64,000 bases of DNA from Cryoendolithus antarcticus (GCA_002077065.1 NAJO01000001.1:744001-808000); one strand, 5' to 3'; shown: positions 51,462 to 63,205, counted from the first letter of the stretch. The notes: generated from the sequence alone by a model not told the origin. A program made the numbers and translations.

Positions 51462-52646
51462 ATGTCGCCTAATCAAGTTTACGCCACGGTGCCAACGCCC
51501 GATCAGATGTGTGGGGATATTGTTAACGGCGTCGTTGGTACTGACTGGTATACTCCGAGTACTGTCAGTATTGTCACATTCGACGACGGATCTGACCACA
51601 TCGCTGACTCCATCTTACAGTTCCCTTTCGACCAAAACAACTATCTCACCCCATTCCCCACATCAACGATTGAGACCTCTCCATGGCCACTATACAGACA
51701 AGCACCCATACCACACGGCACTGTTCCCAGCAATGCCGAACAAGTACAATCGGGTTACTTCCAACAGCAAGCGCACAGTTCCAATGCTCCTGGCCGGCCG
51801 AGAAGCAGTCCGAGCACATTCGGACCTTCACCAGACAACATAGCATGGACCCCCTCCTCCACAGGTCTCGGCATCGAGTACACAAATGCAGCCACAATGC
51901 CAACACCAGTGACCTCCACCTTCCCACCATCGGTCTTCCAATACCCAAACGAAAGTCCCGAGTACACCACTTCCTCGCCTCCAGAGCTCCAGCAACCTCA
52001 ACCGCGCCGGCCATACGCTAGCATCGCGCCCAATCCATCAACGCTGAACGCCACGACATTGAACATCAATAACAAACGCAGCTTCAACCCTGATGACACA
52101 TCCGGCCCTACGACACCTGACGCACTTCCTACGTCTTCCAAGCGCCGAAAACGAACATCCTCAGTAGCCTCCTCAGCCGATATGTCTGAAGATGACCGAT
52201 TCCTCCTCCAACTCAAAGAGACAGAGTCCTTGCCATGGAAGGACATCGCCTCACGCTTCCACACCGACAGAGGAAAGCCGTTTCAAGTCGCGGCACTGCA
52301 GATGCGGTACAAGCGGTTGCGAGAGAAGTTCAGGGTGTGGGAGGAGAGAGATGCGAGAGCGCTGAAGATGGCGTACGAGTACTGGGAGAAGTTCAAGTGG
52401 GACATCATTGGGACGAAGGTATGTTGTCGTCACCAGTCGGACATGACCACCGCAAGTTACTAACTATCACCTCAGATGCTCGACTTCGGACTCACCGAGC
52501 GATGGCCTGCTCGTAGCTGTGCACGAAAGTGGCAGGAGTTGGAGTATCTCGCACCCTCCGCCGTGCGGCCGGTGACGACCGCACAGTACTCGAGCACAGT
52601 CGACGCGCCAGTACACTTTGCATATGCATGGCAGCCGCTCCCATGA
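51462..52646 (+). CDS. Myb/SANT-like DNA-binding domain protein
   Basis: Probable nuclear regulator with a single Myb/SANT-like helix-turn-helix domain. Two exons (51462-52418, 52476-52646); the 57-nt intron (GTATGT...CTAAC...CAG) joins WDIIGTK to MLDFGLTERWPARSC. The first 230 residues are disordered, rich in Pro, Ser and Thr. A basic nuclear-localisation-like stretch SSKRRKRTSS precedes DRFLLQLKETESLPWKDIAS, RFHTDRGKPFQVAALQMRY, and KRLREKFRVWEERDARALKM. The tail RKWQELEYL recalls similar ascomycete proteins of unknown target. The start is set at MSPNQVYATVPTPDQM because the longer upstream frame encodes a hydrophobic leader not expected in a nuclear protein. Function is inferred from fold only. 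Confidence 0.75.
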
Positions 52647-53145
52647 GAGGCGGTTTGCACGACACGTGTTCATCTTCGTTGAGCACACTTGGTGCTGGAG
52701 GCGACTTGTACAGATATGGGAATTGACGACACTGCTTTCTGATGATACCCCCTGCCGCTCGCTTCTGGGATATGGCGGATGTTTGCTTGTACTTGTTGCA
52801 TTGGGATCACGGCCTGGACGGACGGGAAGCGGTATCACTCAGGCACCATTACTTTCGAATATGTAAAGACACGTATAGACATCCCAGTTGAACATACACA
52901 TCCTTGTTCGCGTTGCTTCCCAAGCCCCACTTTTCGTCCCTTTCACGTCACGTCCGACTTCGGCTTCAATCGGCACGACTTCTCGTAAACACAGGCATTG
53001 GACCCCAATGAATCGCGCACTACCCTCAAGACTCATACCAACCGTAGTACGAATCTCCTTCACTTCACGTAGTACTACTCAGAAGACAGAACGCTTCGCA
53101 TCAGCCAGTAACCTCACCCACTCCAATTTACACCAGATCCGCAAA
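52647..53145. other. Intergenic region
   Basis: About 500 bp between the Myb-like gene and the RidA gene. Nothing recognisable other than a likely 5' leader near the right end. Confidence 0.5.
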
Positions 53146-53749
53146 ATGAGCGACATCAAGCATATCTCCAGCCAACGTGCTGCTCAACGTAGGTGACTCG
53201 CTGATACTACCGTTTGATACTACCGTTTCCTCTTATAGATGCTGACTCCTATCACCAGCCGTCGCACCCTACGTAAGTACTAGCGCTGTCGCATCTCCCA
53301 TTCTAGTCTTCGACTCACTGGAGCCATGCGCTGACGTGAGGGCAGAGCCAAGCCATAGCAGCTGCGGGCCAGATCTTCGTCTCTGGCCAGATCCCCACAG
53401 ATGCCCAAGGCAATCTTGTCGAGGGCAGCATCGCAGATAAGACTAAGGCTTGCTGCGAAGCGCTCAAGAACATCCTCGAGGATGCTGGGAGTGGCATTCA
53501 TCGAGTCGTTAAGGTAAGTGTCAGCTGACAGTCACACGTAGCTTCACGCTCGAGAATATGTCACAGCAGGTGCTAACGGCATCATAGACCACGGTGTTCA
53601 TCACGACCATGGATAATTTTGCTGAGATGAATGGAGTGTACGGTGAGTACTTCAAGCAGAAGCCCGCGAGGAGCTGTGTGGCTGTGAAGGAGCTACCCAA
53701 GGGCGTGCCAGTCGAGATCGAGTGCGTGGCGCTGCAGGGTAGTGGTTGA
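53146..53749 (+). CDS. RidA/YjgF/Hmf1-family enamine/imine deaminase
   Basis: Hydrolyses reactive enamine/imine intermediates (such as 2-aminoacrylate) and protects PLP enzymes and mitochondria. Four exons (53146-53188, 53259-53272, 53346-53513, 53588-53749) encode 128 residues. The second exon is a microexon of only 14 nt, CCGTCGCACCCTAC, encoding the PVAPY segment; this joins AAQ to [17 protein letters not shown]. The motif order [39 protein letters not shown] and [15 protein letters not shown] is the full Rid signature, with the catalytic Arg expected in the segment [11 protein letters not shown]. There is no leader peptide, so it is likely the cytosolic (Hmf1-like) form rather than mitochondrial Mmf1. 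Confidence 0.9.
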
Positions 53750-53874
53750 GCTCAAGGACTGCCCGTAAAATTCATACTACATACATCGCATGGGTATCTC
53801 AATGCTAATGCCGCAACGCTTGGTCAAATTCCAGCCTCTCACGGATATCTCATGATCATAACTCGTCAGTACAG

Positions 53875-55032
53875 CTACCCTTGCACACCCTCAACCAACT
53901 CGTCCAGATCCTTGATCGGGTAGGTCAAGATAGCCGCAACGCCACTTAAGTCCTCCAATTTCTTCCCGCTCTCATGCATGCTGCTCAGTATCTTCACATC
54001 GCCGCCCGCCTCCTTCACCGAGTCCACCAGCTTCACCCACCGCTTCCTCACTTTGATCTCCTGACTTCGGAACAAAGAGTTCGATATCAACAATACGCCT
54101 CCACCTTTGCCAATCGCTCCCTGTTCTGCAGCAGCTTCGACCTCCTTGGGTCCATACCACGCCTTAGGATCGTCCTTTCGAAGCATCTCGAGGAACGTGT
54201 CCATGTACTGCGATTCCGCCGAGAAGCGCGCATCGGTGACGGATTTGGTCACGCCTTGTGACTTCAGGACTTCGGCCAGTGCATGCACGTGCGCAGACGC
54301 AGCATGTGCTATAGTGATCTTCACTAGCAAAGGTTTAAGCTTCTTATCACCCTCTGCCTTGGCCTTGAAGAATTTCTGAAACTCGGATGCCGTGAATCCA
54401 GGGCTCGCCAGTAGGATTGGCTTCGCATCTGCTAGGTCAATTTGTCGTAGTAGCGAGTCGTACACGCGCTGATAGAACTTCTTAAGCTTCGTATCGTGAT
54501 CCGTGCTCCCAGGGCGCTTCTTCGGCATATTAGTCTCGATCTGCTGACGCAATATCGTCTGGTGTGATGTCACGAGACATATATTCGCCAATCCCTCGTT
54601 TAAGAGCACAGCCCACATCTGCGCCTTGGCATCTTCATTGATACTCTCCTTGAGTGTATCCAGTGCCACGGAATCCCATCCACCCGCTTTCTCGAGAGTA
54701 AACTCCCTATTCAACTCCAGATCGAGGGTATGGAAGGATCCGAGTTTCACGTGCTTGTTCTCTTCGGACACACGGCCGGACACGTGCAGTTGGGATGCAT
54801 GTGAATCAAAGTCCAGCTTGGTGACCGTGATCGTGAGTGTCGTGCGCACGCGGTGGGTGCTTGTGCTTCCGGAGAGTGACTCGGTGGCTACTTTGCGCAC
54901 TGCGGTGGCTCGGAGAGTATCACCCTCTCGTATCAGATTATACGCATGCCACATATCCTCCGGCTCCTCTGGCGACATGGTGCATCTCCCTTCCCCCGTT
55001 TTCTTCTCGATGGATTGGCGTATGAGGCGCAT
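53875..55032 (-). CDS. DOM34: Dom34/Pelota, ribosome rescue factor
   Basis: Recognises stalled ribosomes with Hbs1 and promotes subunit dissociation (no-go and non-stop decay). One exon encodes 385 residues, the usual length. The N-terminal eRF1-like domain 1 runs from RLIRQSIEKKTGEGRCTMSP through PEDMWHAYNLIREGDTLRAT. The central domain has VLLNEGLANICLVTSHQTIL and KFYQRVYDSLLRQ, and the C-terminal domain ends ILSSMHESGKKLEDLSGVAA. The GGQ tripeptide of eRF1 is absent, as expected in Dom34. I chose the Met at 55032 (MRLIRQ) because the longer frame from 55143 adds an atypical hydrophobic leader. Confidence 0.94.
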   Translation of the reverse strand: MRLIRQSIEKKTGEGRCTMSPEEPEDMWHAYNLIREGDTLRATAVRKVATESLSGSTSTHRVRTTLTITVTKLDFDSHASQLHVSGRVSEENKHVKLGSFHTLDLELNREFTLEKAGGWDSVALDTLKESINEDAKAQMWAVLLNEGLANICLVTSHQTILRQQIETNMPKKRPGSTDHDTKLKKFYQRVYDSLLRQIDLADAKPILLASPGFTASEFQKFFKAKAEGDKKLKPLLVKITIAHAASAHVHALAEVLKSQGVTKSVTDARFSAESQYMDTFLEMLRKDDPKAWYGPKEVEAAAEQGAIGKGGGVLLISNSLFRSQEIKVRKRWVKLVDSVKEAGGDVKILSSMHESGKKLEDLSGVAAILTYPIKDLDELVEGVQG

Positions 55033-55507
55033 CGTGAAAGGACTGGTAGTATAGTAGCCGAACAAGCTTAGATGACCCTGTACGAGGCTCAGGTGCAAAT
55101 GTGCATGAAGCAAGCATATATTCTGCAGTGGAAGGTGCGCCACGAGTGAAGTGAAGTGACGTCAAGTTACGAAAGTAAAGATCATATGAAAGCAAAGACA
55201 CTTACTTAACGTTACCAATGCAGCATGACAATGGAGCTCGATGCCTGTTTGCACCCGATCGTGAGGTGTCTGAGGTTAGGCAGATTCAATTGCAGCGGTG
55301 GTCATTATTAAGGCCTCTCGGCCGACGGACATCGCTGACAAACTCCGAGAAGGTGCGAGAGGTATATCAAGCGGTCGTCTCACCACCTGCTTGCTTCTGG
55401 AGTCATTGTCATAGTTTGAGCAAAAACAAGTTTCGTGTCTTGCCTTCACTGGCATGCAGAGTGTCTCGATCACGAAAGTCGCCTCTCGCCATCTCACTAC
55501 CGCAACA
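55033..55507. other. Divergent promoter region of DOM34 and the aldo-keto reductase
   Basis: About 475 bp between two divergent start codons; no gene or repeat recognised. Confidence 0.5.
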
Positions 55508-56488
55508 ATGTCAAAGCTCTCCATTACGTCCACTTTACGGCTGAAGTCTGGCTATGACATTCCAGTGCTAGGCTACGGCGTGTGAGCTGCCCTCCAGCAA
55601 TCTTCTTCTCGTCATGAACCCAATTCTTACACTGGCTATGTAGCTACCAAACACCAGCCGCCGAAGCCCAATCAGTGACGACCCACGCCATCAAGTCCGG
55701 CTACCGCCATGTCGACTCCGCGACCGTCTACCGCAACGAGCAGCCTTCCGCCGCGGGCATGCTAGCGGCTGGTATCCCACGCTCCGAGCTTTTCTTCACC
55801 TCCAAGGTACCGCCTAAGGACATCTCCTACGACGCAGCCAAGAAGTGCGTAGACAAGAGTCTAGAAGTCACCGGGTTGGACTACATCGATCTGTATCTGC
55901 TGCACGCACCGTATGGTGGTAAGGAAGGGCGCTTGGGAGCATGGAAGGCGTTAGTTGAGGCGGTCGATGCTGGCAAGGTGCGCAGTATCGGAGTCAGTAA
56001 TTACGGGGTGAACCATCTGGAGGAGCTGGAGAAGTGGCAGAAGGTGAGCTCTCAAGCATGGCAACCAAGAGGAAGACAAGATGCTGACTATGACGCAGGA
56101 ACAGAAATCAGAAAAGGAAGCGGGTCTACTCAGCGTGAACCAGATCGAGCTGCACCCCTGGCTCGCGAGACCCGACATCGTGAAGTGGTGCAAAGAGCGC
56201 GACGTTGTACTCGAAGCCTACTCGCCTCTGGTGCGAGCTACACGCAACGACGATCCTCTGCTGAAGCCGCTGGTGAAGAAGCACGGCAAAGCGCCAACTC
56301 AGATTCTGCTGCGCTGGGGATTGCAGAAGGGCTTTGTGATTCTTCCCAAGAGCGTTACGCCGTCGAGGATTGAAGAGAACAAGGAGCTGTACGATTTCGA
56401 GTTGGATGCGGAGGACATGAAGAGTCTCGAGACTGGGGCGTATGAACCTTGTGCTTGGGATCCGACGGTCGCTGGGCTTGAGAGCTGA
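55508..56488 (+). CDS. Aldo-keto reductase
   Basis: NADPH-dependent reductase of aldehydes and ketones with the (beta/alpha)8 barrel. Three exons (55508-55581, 55644-56043, 56099-56488) encode 287 residues. The catalytic tetrad is visible: Asp and Tyr in HVDSATVYRNE, Lys in FFTSKVPP, and His in DLYLLHAPYGG. Cofactor-binding segments are RSIGVSNYGVNHLEEL, VNQIELHPWL, LEAYSPLV and ILPKSVTPSRIEENKEL. Introns of 62 and 55 nt restore GYGVYQTPAAEAQ and EKWQKEQKSEKE. No leader is present. Its substrate cannot be assigned from sequence; the family includes xylose, glycerol and general aldehyde reductases. Confidence 0.92.
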
Positions 56489-57857
56489 TGGCCCGATTGT
56501 TGGATCGTATGCTGTAGGGTATATACATGTTGTCCTGTCTCAGCAATGCTTCTGTCAACAAGCGAAGCGTCATCGAGCGAACGACCATCGCAAAACGTGC
56601 TCGCGACGTCGCCCGTAGATGCACCGATGTAACACTGTCATCTTATCGGACTTGTGTCCCTGCGAAGCTATGACTTGCATAATGGCAGCGGAATTCCATT
56701 CCTTGTCTGACGACATTGCTATAGCTGACGGGCGACCTCGGCGATATAGCTATGTTGGATGCTACATGGCGATTGGCTGCCGGAAAGAAGGCCATAGTTC
56801 GGCAATAGAAGGTTGGCAGAATTGCGGAGAAGGTTGCCAGCAGGTCGCGAAGTCTATTCGGCTGTTCCGACTGCAGCACGATGACTCCATCGCTGTGGCG
56901 CACCATTTGCAGCTGTGAGATACCTTCAATTAACATAATCGTTCATCCGGTCAATGAAGAGTATGACCGATGTGTCGAACAGACTGCGCCCACGAATATG
57001 CCGTCGTAGCACACAACACATGGCCATCAGCAATCCCGACCACACGGAATGGGAAAGTGCTTCGTGTGGGGAAGCCATGCGGTGACGTCGGTCCAGCGAA
57101 GAGATCGTCCAAACCACACGCTCTCGTGACCAGCACAAACACAATCTGCAAGCCGCGCGAATCCACTTGCCCAAGGCCGATCCGGCCCATGTTGCATCTT
57201 TCTCCATCGAGAGTTTACCCGGATTCCCTCCAGCTGACTTGACGTCGCATCTCTGCTCCGAGTCAGCCGCTCACCGCAGCGACGCTGTAGGGTCCAAGCC
57301 CTGCATCTTCAAACACTCCAATGAATCGCTCGTGCCTTGAAGGCTCGAGAGCGCCACAGCGGTCATCCTTGAGGCCCTGCATCCATTGCTGTCGGGCTGC
57401 TAGCTGTTTCTTTTTGTCTCGTGCCTAGCAAAGCTCGAGCAGCTGACGGCTATGGCCCGACGTAATGCGCTGGTGGTTTGAGGATCTACAGCGGGCACTG
57501 CTCAGAGCAGTATGTTCGCCAGGTTGCGGGGCGCGAATGTCGGTCACAAGCTGTTACAGTAGCTGGACGGAGCGAGGCTGCTTGGCTGCTAGGTCGTCTT
57601 GGCGGGGAATAACCAGCTGTGCTAGCATACCGCTGATGTAGTTGATCGGCTAATGGCGCATGGGCGATGATGATGTGCAGGTTGCTTGCAATATGTTGAT
57701 CACTACAAAGGTAAGTGGAGTTCCACGTTCGTGAGCGCAATCTACTTCCAGTAAGACATCTTGCTCTCCTGCGATCAACACACGCACGGCTCTTCCTCTC
57801 GTGAATGGCCTGCTTGTAACAACAATAATCAGCATACTCTCCGGTGATTGATTCACC
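56489..57857. other. Intergenic region
   Basis: About 1.4 kb. Overlapping open frames below 175 codons with no recognisable domain. The last part is the exo-glucanase promoter. Confidence 0.45.
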
Positions 57858-59274
57858 ATGGTTTTCACATCAACACTTGCCACCTCGGCGGTGGCAGCAG
57901 CAGCACTGCTCTCCTCTCTCAGCAACGCGGCACCAGCAGGCGTCATGTCAAAGGTGCGAAGAGATCTCAAGTTTGGCTTCGGGTCAGAAAAGGTCCGAGG
58001 AGTGAATCTGGGAGGATGGCTAGTGCTCGAGCCTTGGATAACACCGAGCATTTTCGAAGCCACGCCAGACAATGTAGTTGATGGTATGTTTGACAGCCAA
58101 TTCCAGTCGCAAAGCATTCGAGCTGACAATCTCCCAGAGTACACATACGGTGCACAGTACGGTTGGGACACAGATCGTCTCCGTGATCATTGGAACACCT
58201 GGATCACCGAGGACGATTTCGCCGAGATGAAGTCCGCAGGTCTAAACTTCGCTCGTCTTCCCATCGGCTACTGGTCGGTCATTGGCGGGTACGGCGCTCC
58301 TTACGTGTACGGCGCATACGACTATGTAGGCAAGGCCGTCGGGTGGGCAGAAGCCCATGGCATCCAGCTCATGCTCGACTTGCATGGCGCTCCTCGCTCG
58401 CAGAATGGCTTTGACAATTCGGGCCAGCTCGGCGAAGTCCATTGGACAGAAGGCGACTCCATCGACCTCACCCGCAAGGCCCTGAACAAGATCCGCGACG
58501 ACTTCGCGAACAAGCCCTCCGTCTCCGCCATCGAGCTCGTGAACGAGCCGCTCGGTCCCGCTTTGAATATGGCCACCGTGCGCCAGTTCTACATGGATGG
58601 CTGGGGCGACCTGAAGGATTCCAACGTCGCTGTCACCTTCCATGATGCCTTCGAGGGTGTGACCTCGTGGAACGACTGGGGCTCCGGTATGGGCAACCTG
58701 CTCCTCGACACGCATCACTATGAGGTCTTCGACTCCGGTGCGTTGCAGCTCAGCATCGACGGCCACGTGAGCACTGCCTGTGGCTTTGGCTCCCAAATGG
58801 CATCGAACAACAAGTGGACCATCGCTGGCGAGTGGTCTGGTGCGCAGACAGATTGCGCCAAGGTCAGTGTCTTCCTTGCCCACACCTACTCATCTCCATA
58901 CTAACATCCCTTCCAGTGGCTTAACGGCCGTGGCATCGGCGCCCGCTATGACGGTACCTACAACAAGGCTGGTGGCTCCTCCTACATCGGCTCTTGCAAC
59001 GGCAAGTACTCCGGCTCAGTCGCCGACCTAGGCGATGCCGATAAACAGAACATCAAGCGCTTCATTGAGGCGCAAATTGTCGCCTTCGAGAAGGCTGATG
59101 GGTGGATCTTCTGGACATGGAAGAATGAGGGCGCTCCAGAGTGGCATTTCCAGGATCTCATCCGTGAGGGTTTGGTCAACCTTGGGTCAATCAGTAAGTT
59201 GTCCGCTGCGGCGTTACCGATGCATTGTGAATGGTTGCTGACATTGTCTTCCAGACTATGGCGTTTGTGGTTGA
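57858..59274 (+). CDS. Secreted exo-1,3-beta-glucanase, GH5 family
   Basis: Cell-wall glucan-modifying enzyme of glycoside hydrolase family 5 (yeast Exg1-like). Four exons (57858-58083, 58138-58862, 58917-59193, 59255-59274) encode 415 residues. A signal peptide (TSAVAAAALLSSLSNAAPAG) is followed by a short propeptide-like segment with a possible Kex2 site (KVRR). Active-site segments: VRGVNLGGWLVLEPWITPS, NFARLPIGYW, LDLHGAPRSQNGFDNSG, the acid/base Glu in ELVNEPLGPA, and the nucleophile in IAGEWSGAQTDCA. The first intron is 54 nt, in frame and stop-free, and the last exon encodes only NYGVCG. Residues WKNEGAPEWHFQDLI match the C-terminal part of the family. Confidence 0.95.
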
Positions 59275-61032
59275 GCATGCAGCTTGATGCTGTTTTGCTC
59301 CCATTCCCTTCGATGTTGTTTTTTGTTCGAGGGTCCCAACGGCTGCTCGTGTACCACTAACGATCGTTTACGACATGATGAAAAGTCAGTTGCGCAACAC
59401 AGGATGGTGTTGTACTTGTATGGATGAAGAGAGAAGAGACGATGATACCCTCGCTGCTGGACCGGCACTGCGCCTTGTTGGACTGAATGATGGATCGGAA
59501 AATGTACAATTTATGTGTCAAATGACATAACGTCTTCGTGCAATACTTTCTTCGACGGGACTCTCCAATGTTTTCAGCCAATGTTTTCAGCAAAGTTACG
59601 GAAGAGTTGTAGTGGTCTTATCAGTTGCTTTTCGTCAATGGACTACATTTGCCGCCATCCACGGACTTGACTCCTCCCATGCGCGCATCTCAACGTTTTT
59701 CGCCAATCAGCGCGCAGGCCGCGTAAGATGTGACTTCACAGAGACGGCGAAATCATGGGGACGTATACATGTACCTTGCGAGGACCCCGACCAACCCCAC
59801 GAGGTCGCAGGCGTTCAGTCTTGAGTTGAGCTGGCGATGCAGTACCTGCGTTCCTGACGTGGTCGAGAAACGCATAATCGCCACTCGAGCGTCCTCAGCA
59901 CTGCTAAGGTGAATCTCGGTCGTTGCCAAAGGCTGGTGTTCGTTCCTCAAGGGTCAGAGCAGGGTCTGCAGCGGATGTTGTAGAGACTGGGACGCCGAAG
60001 GTATGTGCTAGCGAAGGAGTTGGGGAATGCAAGAAAGCTGGAGTACAATCGAAACCTCCATACACTCACTTCGCTCGCATGTTCCTGGCAGACAGCTTCC
60101 GTGAACGGTGCGACTTGACATGCCATGACATCCATAGTATTACTGGCTCGACTTCATCAAATGATGCCAAACATCCTGACACCGGAACGGTGCCCGTTAG
60201 GAGTCCCCAGCCACTGTCTCTCGCCATATATTTGAGCACAGGCCGGTCCATTCATCAGGCAGTGCGTTCCGAGAGCCCATGGTGGTCACCAACTCGATAT
60301 CATATGCTTGTATGCTTCAGTGATGGCGATGGCGTGGTAGTACACACTGTCGGCCAGTAGATGGAAAAGTCGAAGGTGTGTTGATCGATCTGTCTGAACG
60401 GCGTTTGATCGGGAAAGGTCGGAGCCTTGACGCTGTGCAATACCTGGACCTTGGTTTGTCGACGTATTCAGAGCTTTGCACCCACTGCCACAGTCACAAT
60501 CACTTGCTCCAGACATCGGAGTACGCATTTCCTGGTTGATCATGAACATGCGTGGCTTTATCGAGTAGCACCCGACGGTCAGGAAGGCAATCTGCTGGAT
60601 ACGAGCACGGATCATGATCAAAGCTCCGAATGCAATCTTAAACCGGACCAACGTCGCACTCTGACTGGTCTCCTCGACTTCATCCGCATCCAAAGTAGCC
60701 TGGCGCTGGAGGGCTACTGAAAAGTCTGGTCAAAGCCGGCGGATGGCGCAAGAGCACGATGTTACCGCGCCGCAGAGTAGGCGAGCCCCTGTAGTGTCCC
60801 GGCATTGGTATGAGCGTCTGTACAAGTAGGTGGAAGTGCCCGAGTCCGCCTCATTCCTTTGCTGTCGATACCGCTACATCCGCTACACCACGAGACAATT
60901 CGTTCTCAGTCACTCGTTTCAGTTCTAGAGACAGCACTCACTCCATACATTCGTTAATCCAGTCTTTCTTGTCGACCAGTCGCATTCCTAACCTTAGCAA
61001 ACTCACCATATAATCTACGCACCATCACCAAA
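59275..61032. other. Intergenic region
   Basis: About 1.76 kb. Overlapping frames at 60286-60720 on both strands have no recognisable domain. A CT-rich leader precedes the next start codon. Confidence 0.4.
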
Positions 61033-61906
61033 ATGTCTATCAAAAACATCCTCACCGTCTTCGCCGCTGGCCTTGCCTTTGCCTCGGCTTACACGAAGCC
61101 CACTGGCGATGCGCCAGAGGGCAATCCGATCAGTCAGCCCGGCTTGAACTCCATCGTGCCCGTTGGCGAGAACTTCACTATCACCTGGAAGCCCACGACC
61201 GATGGTACCGTTTCCTTGATCCTCCTCAAGGGCACGGCGACCGACCTCAAGCTCGTCTACTCCCTTGCCGAGAAGATCAAGAACTCCGGCTCCTACGTTT
61301 GGGACCCGAAGACTGATCTCGAGCCCGGCACTACTGGCTACGGCATTCAGTTGATTGATGATGCGACTGGACAGTACCAGGTATGTCAAGATTTGATACA
61401 TTTCAAGTGAGCACCACTAACATACACGACAGTACACCACTCGGTTCGGCATCTCCAACGACGAGTACCACGAGCGCCCTGCCGGCTACTCATCCTGGGC
61501 AGCCACCGCCACCGGCACCGCATGGGGCCCGTCCGACTACACCACCGCGACTGCCACCGAGTCCTCTTCAGCCTCGTCCTCCAGCGCATCCATGTCGATC
61601 TCCGCCACCGTTCCCAGCAACGCAACCGTGACTACGACAACCGTCAAGCCTTACGGTACTGGCGTCCTCTCCGGCTACCCAGCTGGCAACACCACCGTCA
61701 TTGCACCCACCGGCTCGATGACCGTCCCTACCTCGCTCTACACGAGCGCGACACGCACTGCGTCGAAGTCAAGCAGCACCGCAGCCGCTGCATCTGCTAC
61801 GTCTGCGGCTCCTGCGCCAACCTCGAGCTCGAGTGGCGCTGGAAGCATTGCAGTTAGCTTTGGCAGCGTTGTTGTGGCAGCCGGGCTGGCTGTGTTCGCG
61901 TTCTAG
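61033..61906 (+). CDS. GPI-anchored Ser/Thr-rich cell-wall protein, Kre9/Knh1-like N-terminal domain
   Basis: Secreted wall or membrane protein. Two exons (61033-61380, 61433-61906), with an intron of 52 nt (GTATGT...CTAAC...CAG), give 273 residues. A signal peptide (ILTVFAAGLAFASAYTKP) is followed by a beta-sandwich domain (about 22-135) of the yeast cell-wall synthesis Kre9/Knh1 type, with NFTITWKPTTDGTVSLILLK, GSYVWDPKTDLEPG and YTTRFGISNDEY. From about 150 on it is Ser/Thr/Ala-rich, as expected for O-mannosylation. The end SSSSGAGSIAVSFGSVVVAA plus a short hydrophobic tail fits a GPI-attachment signal with omega site near SGAG. The role in beta-glucan assembly is by family analogy. Confidence 0.88.
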
Positions 61907-62334
61907 GGAAGAGATGCATTGGGAATGAGGAATCTGAAGAGAAGATCGCGAGGTGTGTATAGTAGCAAAAGCTAGGTAATGTGTGTACTACTTGCATGCC
62001 GATCATTGTCAAGCCTTGCATACCGGAGAGATGAAGCGGACAGTAGGTGAGGTTTTCTTGCTGCGTGTCTGTGCTTCAATGCCTAGAAACTACTTATTAC
62101 GCCACTGTGTACACAGCGTGGTTCAACGACTCGCGGCGTACGTGCACCAGCCCACGATGCCCACCCCGATGGAGGACTGCCAACGACGGTGGGACCACTC
62201 CCAGACTGTAAACAACGAGACCGCACTGAACCTCTTCACAACGACAGATCACTGCCATCGCAAAGCGCTAATCCACTTCCTCATATCGATTTTATCCTGG
62301 CTGCTTATGGAATCAGGCTCCACTGCGCCCCTCC
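61907..62334. other. Intergenic region
   Basis: About 430 bp; no recognised gene or signal. Confidence 0.5.
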
Positions 62335-62673
62335 ATGATCAGCACATACACGCCCCTCCGACTGCGCCAAACAACCAAACTTGCTCAACGACATCTGTTG
62401 TACTCCAGCACAGGTTTCGCGCCAGCCACAGCCAAACCCCCTTCTGCTGCCCCACCGCAGCCCCAAAAACCCTTTCCTTTCCAATTTCCTCCCTCCTTAC
62501 TTGCCTCGCCATTCACTGCCATCTACACCACCATCTATCTGAGCACCAATGGCTTTCGCCAGGTTGCTGCGTTGCTGCGTTCCAGCGTTGCTTTTAATTT
62601 ACCCAATGCCATTTATGTGCTACTTGCCATATATGCGCTGATTTACCTCTTTTTCATCATTGCGTCGGCTTGA
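62335..62673 (+). CDS. Possible small membrane protein, unknown function
   Basis: I do not recognise this 112-residue frame, but it has protein-like features. The first 25 residues are rich in Arg, Thr and Leu with no acids (TPLRLRQTTKLAQRHLLYSS), resembling a mitochondrial presequence. A Pro/Phe-rich linker follows (PPQPQKPFPFQFPPSLL). The C-terminal 22 residues (NAIYVLLAIYALIYLFFIIA) form a clear transmembrane helix. No homologue is known to me. The stop lies within 250 bp of an assembly gap, so the sequence here may contain errors. Opposite-strand frames here are less plausible. Confidence 0.45.
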   Translation: MISTYTPLRLRQTTKLAQRHLLYSSTGFAPATAKPPSAAPPQPQKPFPFQFPPSLLASPFTAIYTTIYLSTNGFRQVAALLRSSVAFNLPNAIYVLLAIYALIYLFFIIASA

Positions 62674-62922
62674 GGGCTGGGCGGTGGAGAAGCACCTGGC
62701 GAGTCCGCTGTTGCTTTTAGCTTTGATGGTTGTGGTGGCTGTGACTGGTGCCCGCCGTGTTGCGTTTGACGTGCTGCGCGGCGCGCGTGGAGGTCGCTGC
62801 CGCCGTCGCCGTCGCTGGCAGTCAAGAGCAGTACGATGCAGCTCCACGTCGTGGCCGTTGTTCGAAAATCGCTGCCGTCTTTCAGCGATTTGAATGATGG
62901 GTACCACCCATCAGCAGTCGCC

Positions 62923-63081
62923 NNNNNNNNNNNNNNNNNNNNNNNNNNNNNNNNNNNNNNNNNNNNNNNNNNNNNNNNNNNNNNNNNNNNNNNNNNNNNN
63001 NNNNNNNNNNNNNNNNNNNNNNNNNNNNNNNNNNNNNNNNNNNNNNNNNNNNNNNNNNNNNNNNNNNNNNNNNNNNNNNNN
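62923..63081. other. Assembly gap (159 Ns)
   Basis: Undetermined bases, presumably a scaffold gap of estimated length. The right flank is a C homopolymer, which may be why the assembly broke. Confidence 0.98.
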
Positions 63082-63105
63082 CCCCCCCCCCCCCCCCCCC
63101 CCCCC
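63082..63105 (+). repeat. Poly-C run of 24 bases next to the gap
   Basis: An uninterrupted run of 24 C directly after the Ns. Its true length is uncertain, because homopolymers at contig ends are often mis-sequenced. Confidence 0.85.
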
Positions 63106-63205
63106 GGGCAATTGGAAACATCATCATCAATGGGCACGACGATATTGCGACACCGTCGAGCATCACGGATAGGATGCGACCTTCAGTACTTCTTCACGCT
63201 GTACA

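Larger units (their letters stand above)
62674..63205. other. Low-confidence sequence around an assembly gap
   Basis: Contains Arg-rich GC-dense sequence up to 62922, the gap of 159 Ns (62923-63081), and a 24-base C run (63082-63105). Frames crossing the Ns are meaningless. Confidence 0.7.

Noticed and set aside
60286..60720. Overlapping frames on both strands between the GH5 and GPI genes
   Set aside because: No recognisable domain or splice support. The minus product starting MDADEVEETSQSATL is acidic only at its start and loses protein-like character afterwards.
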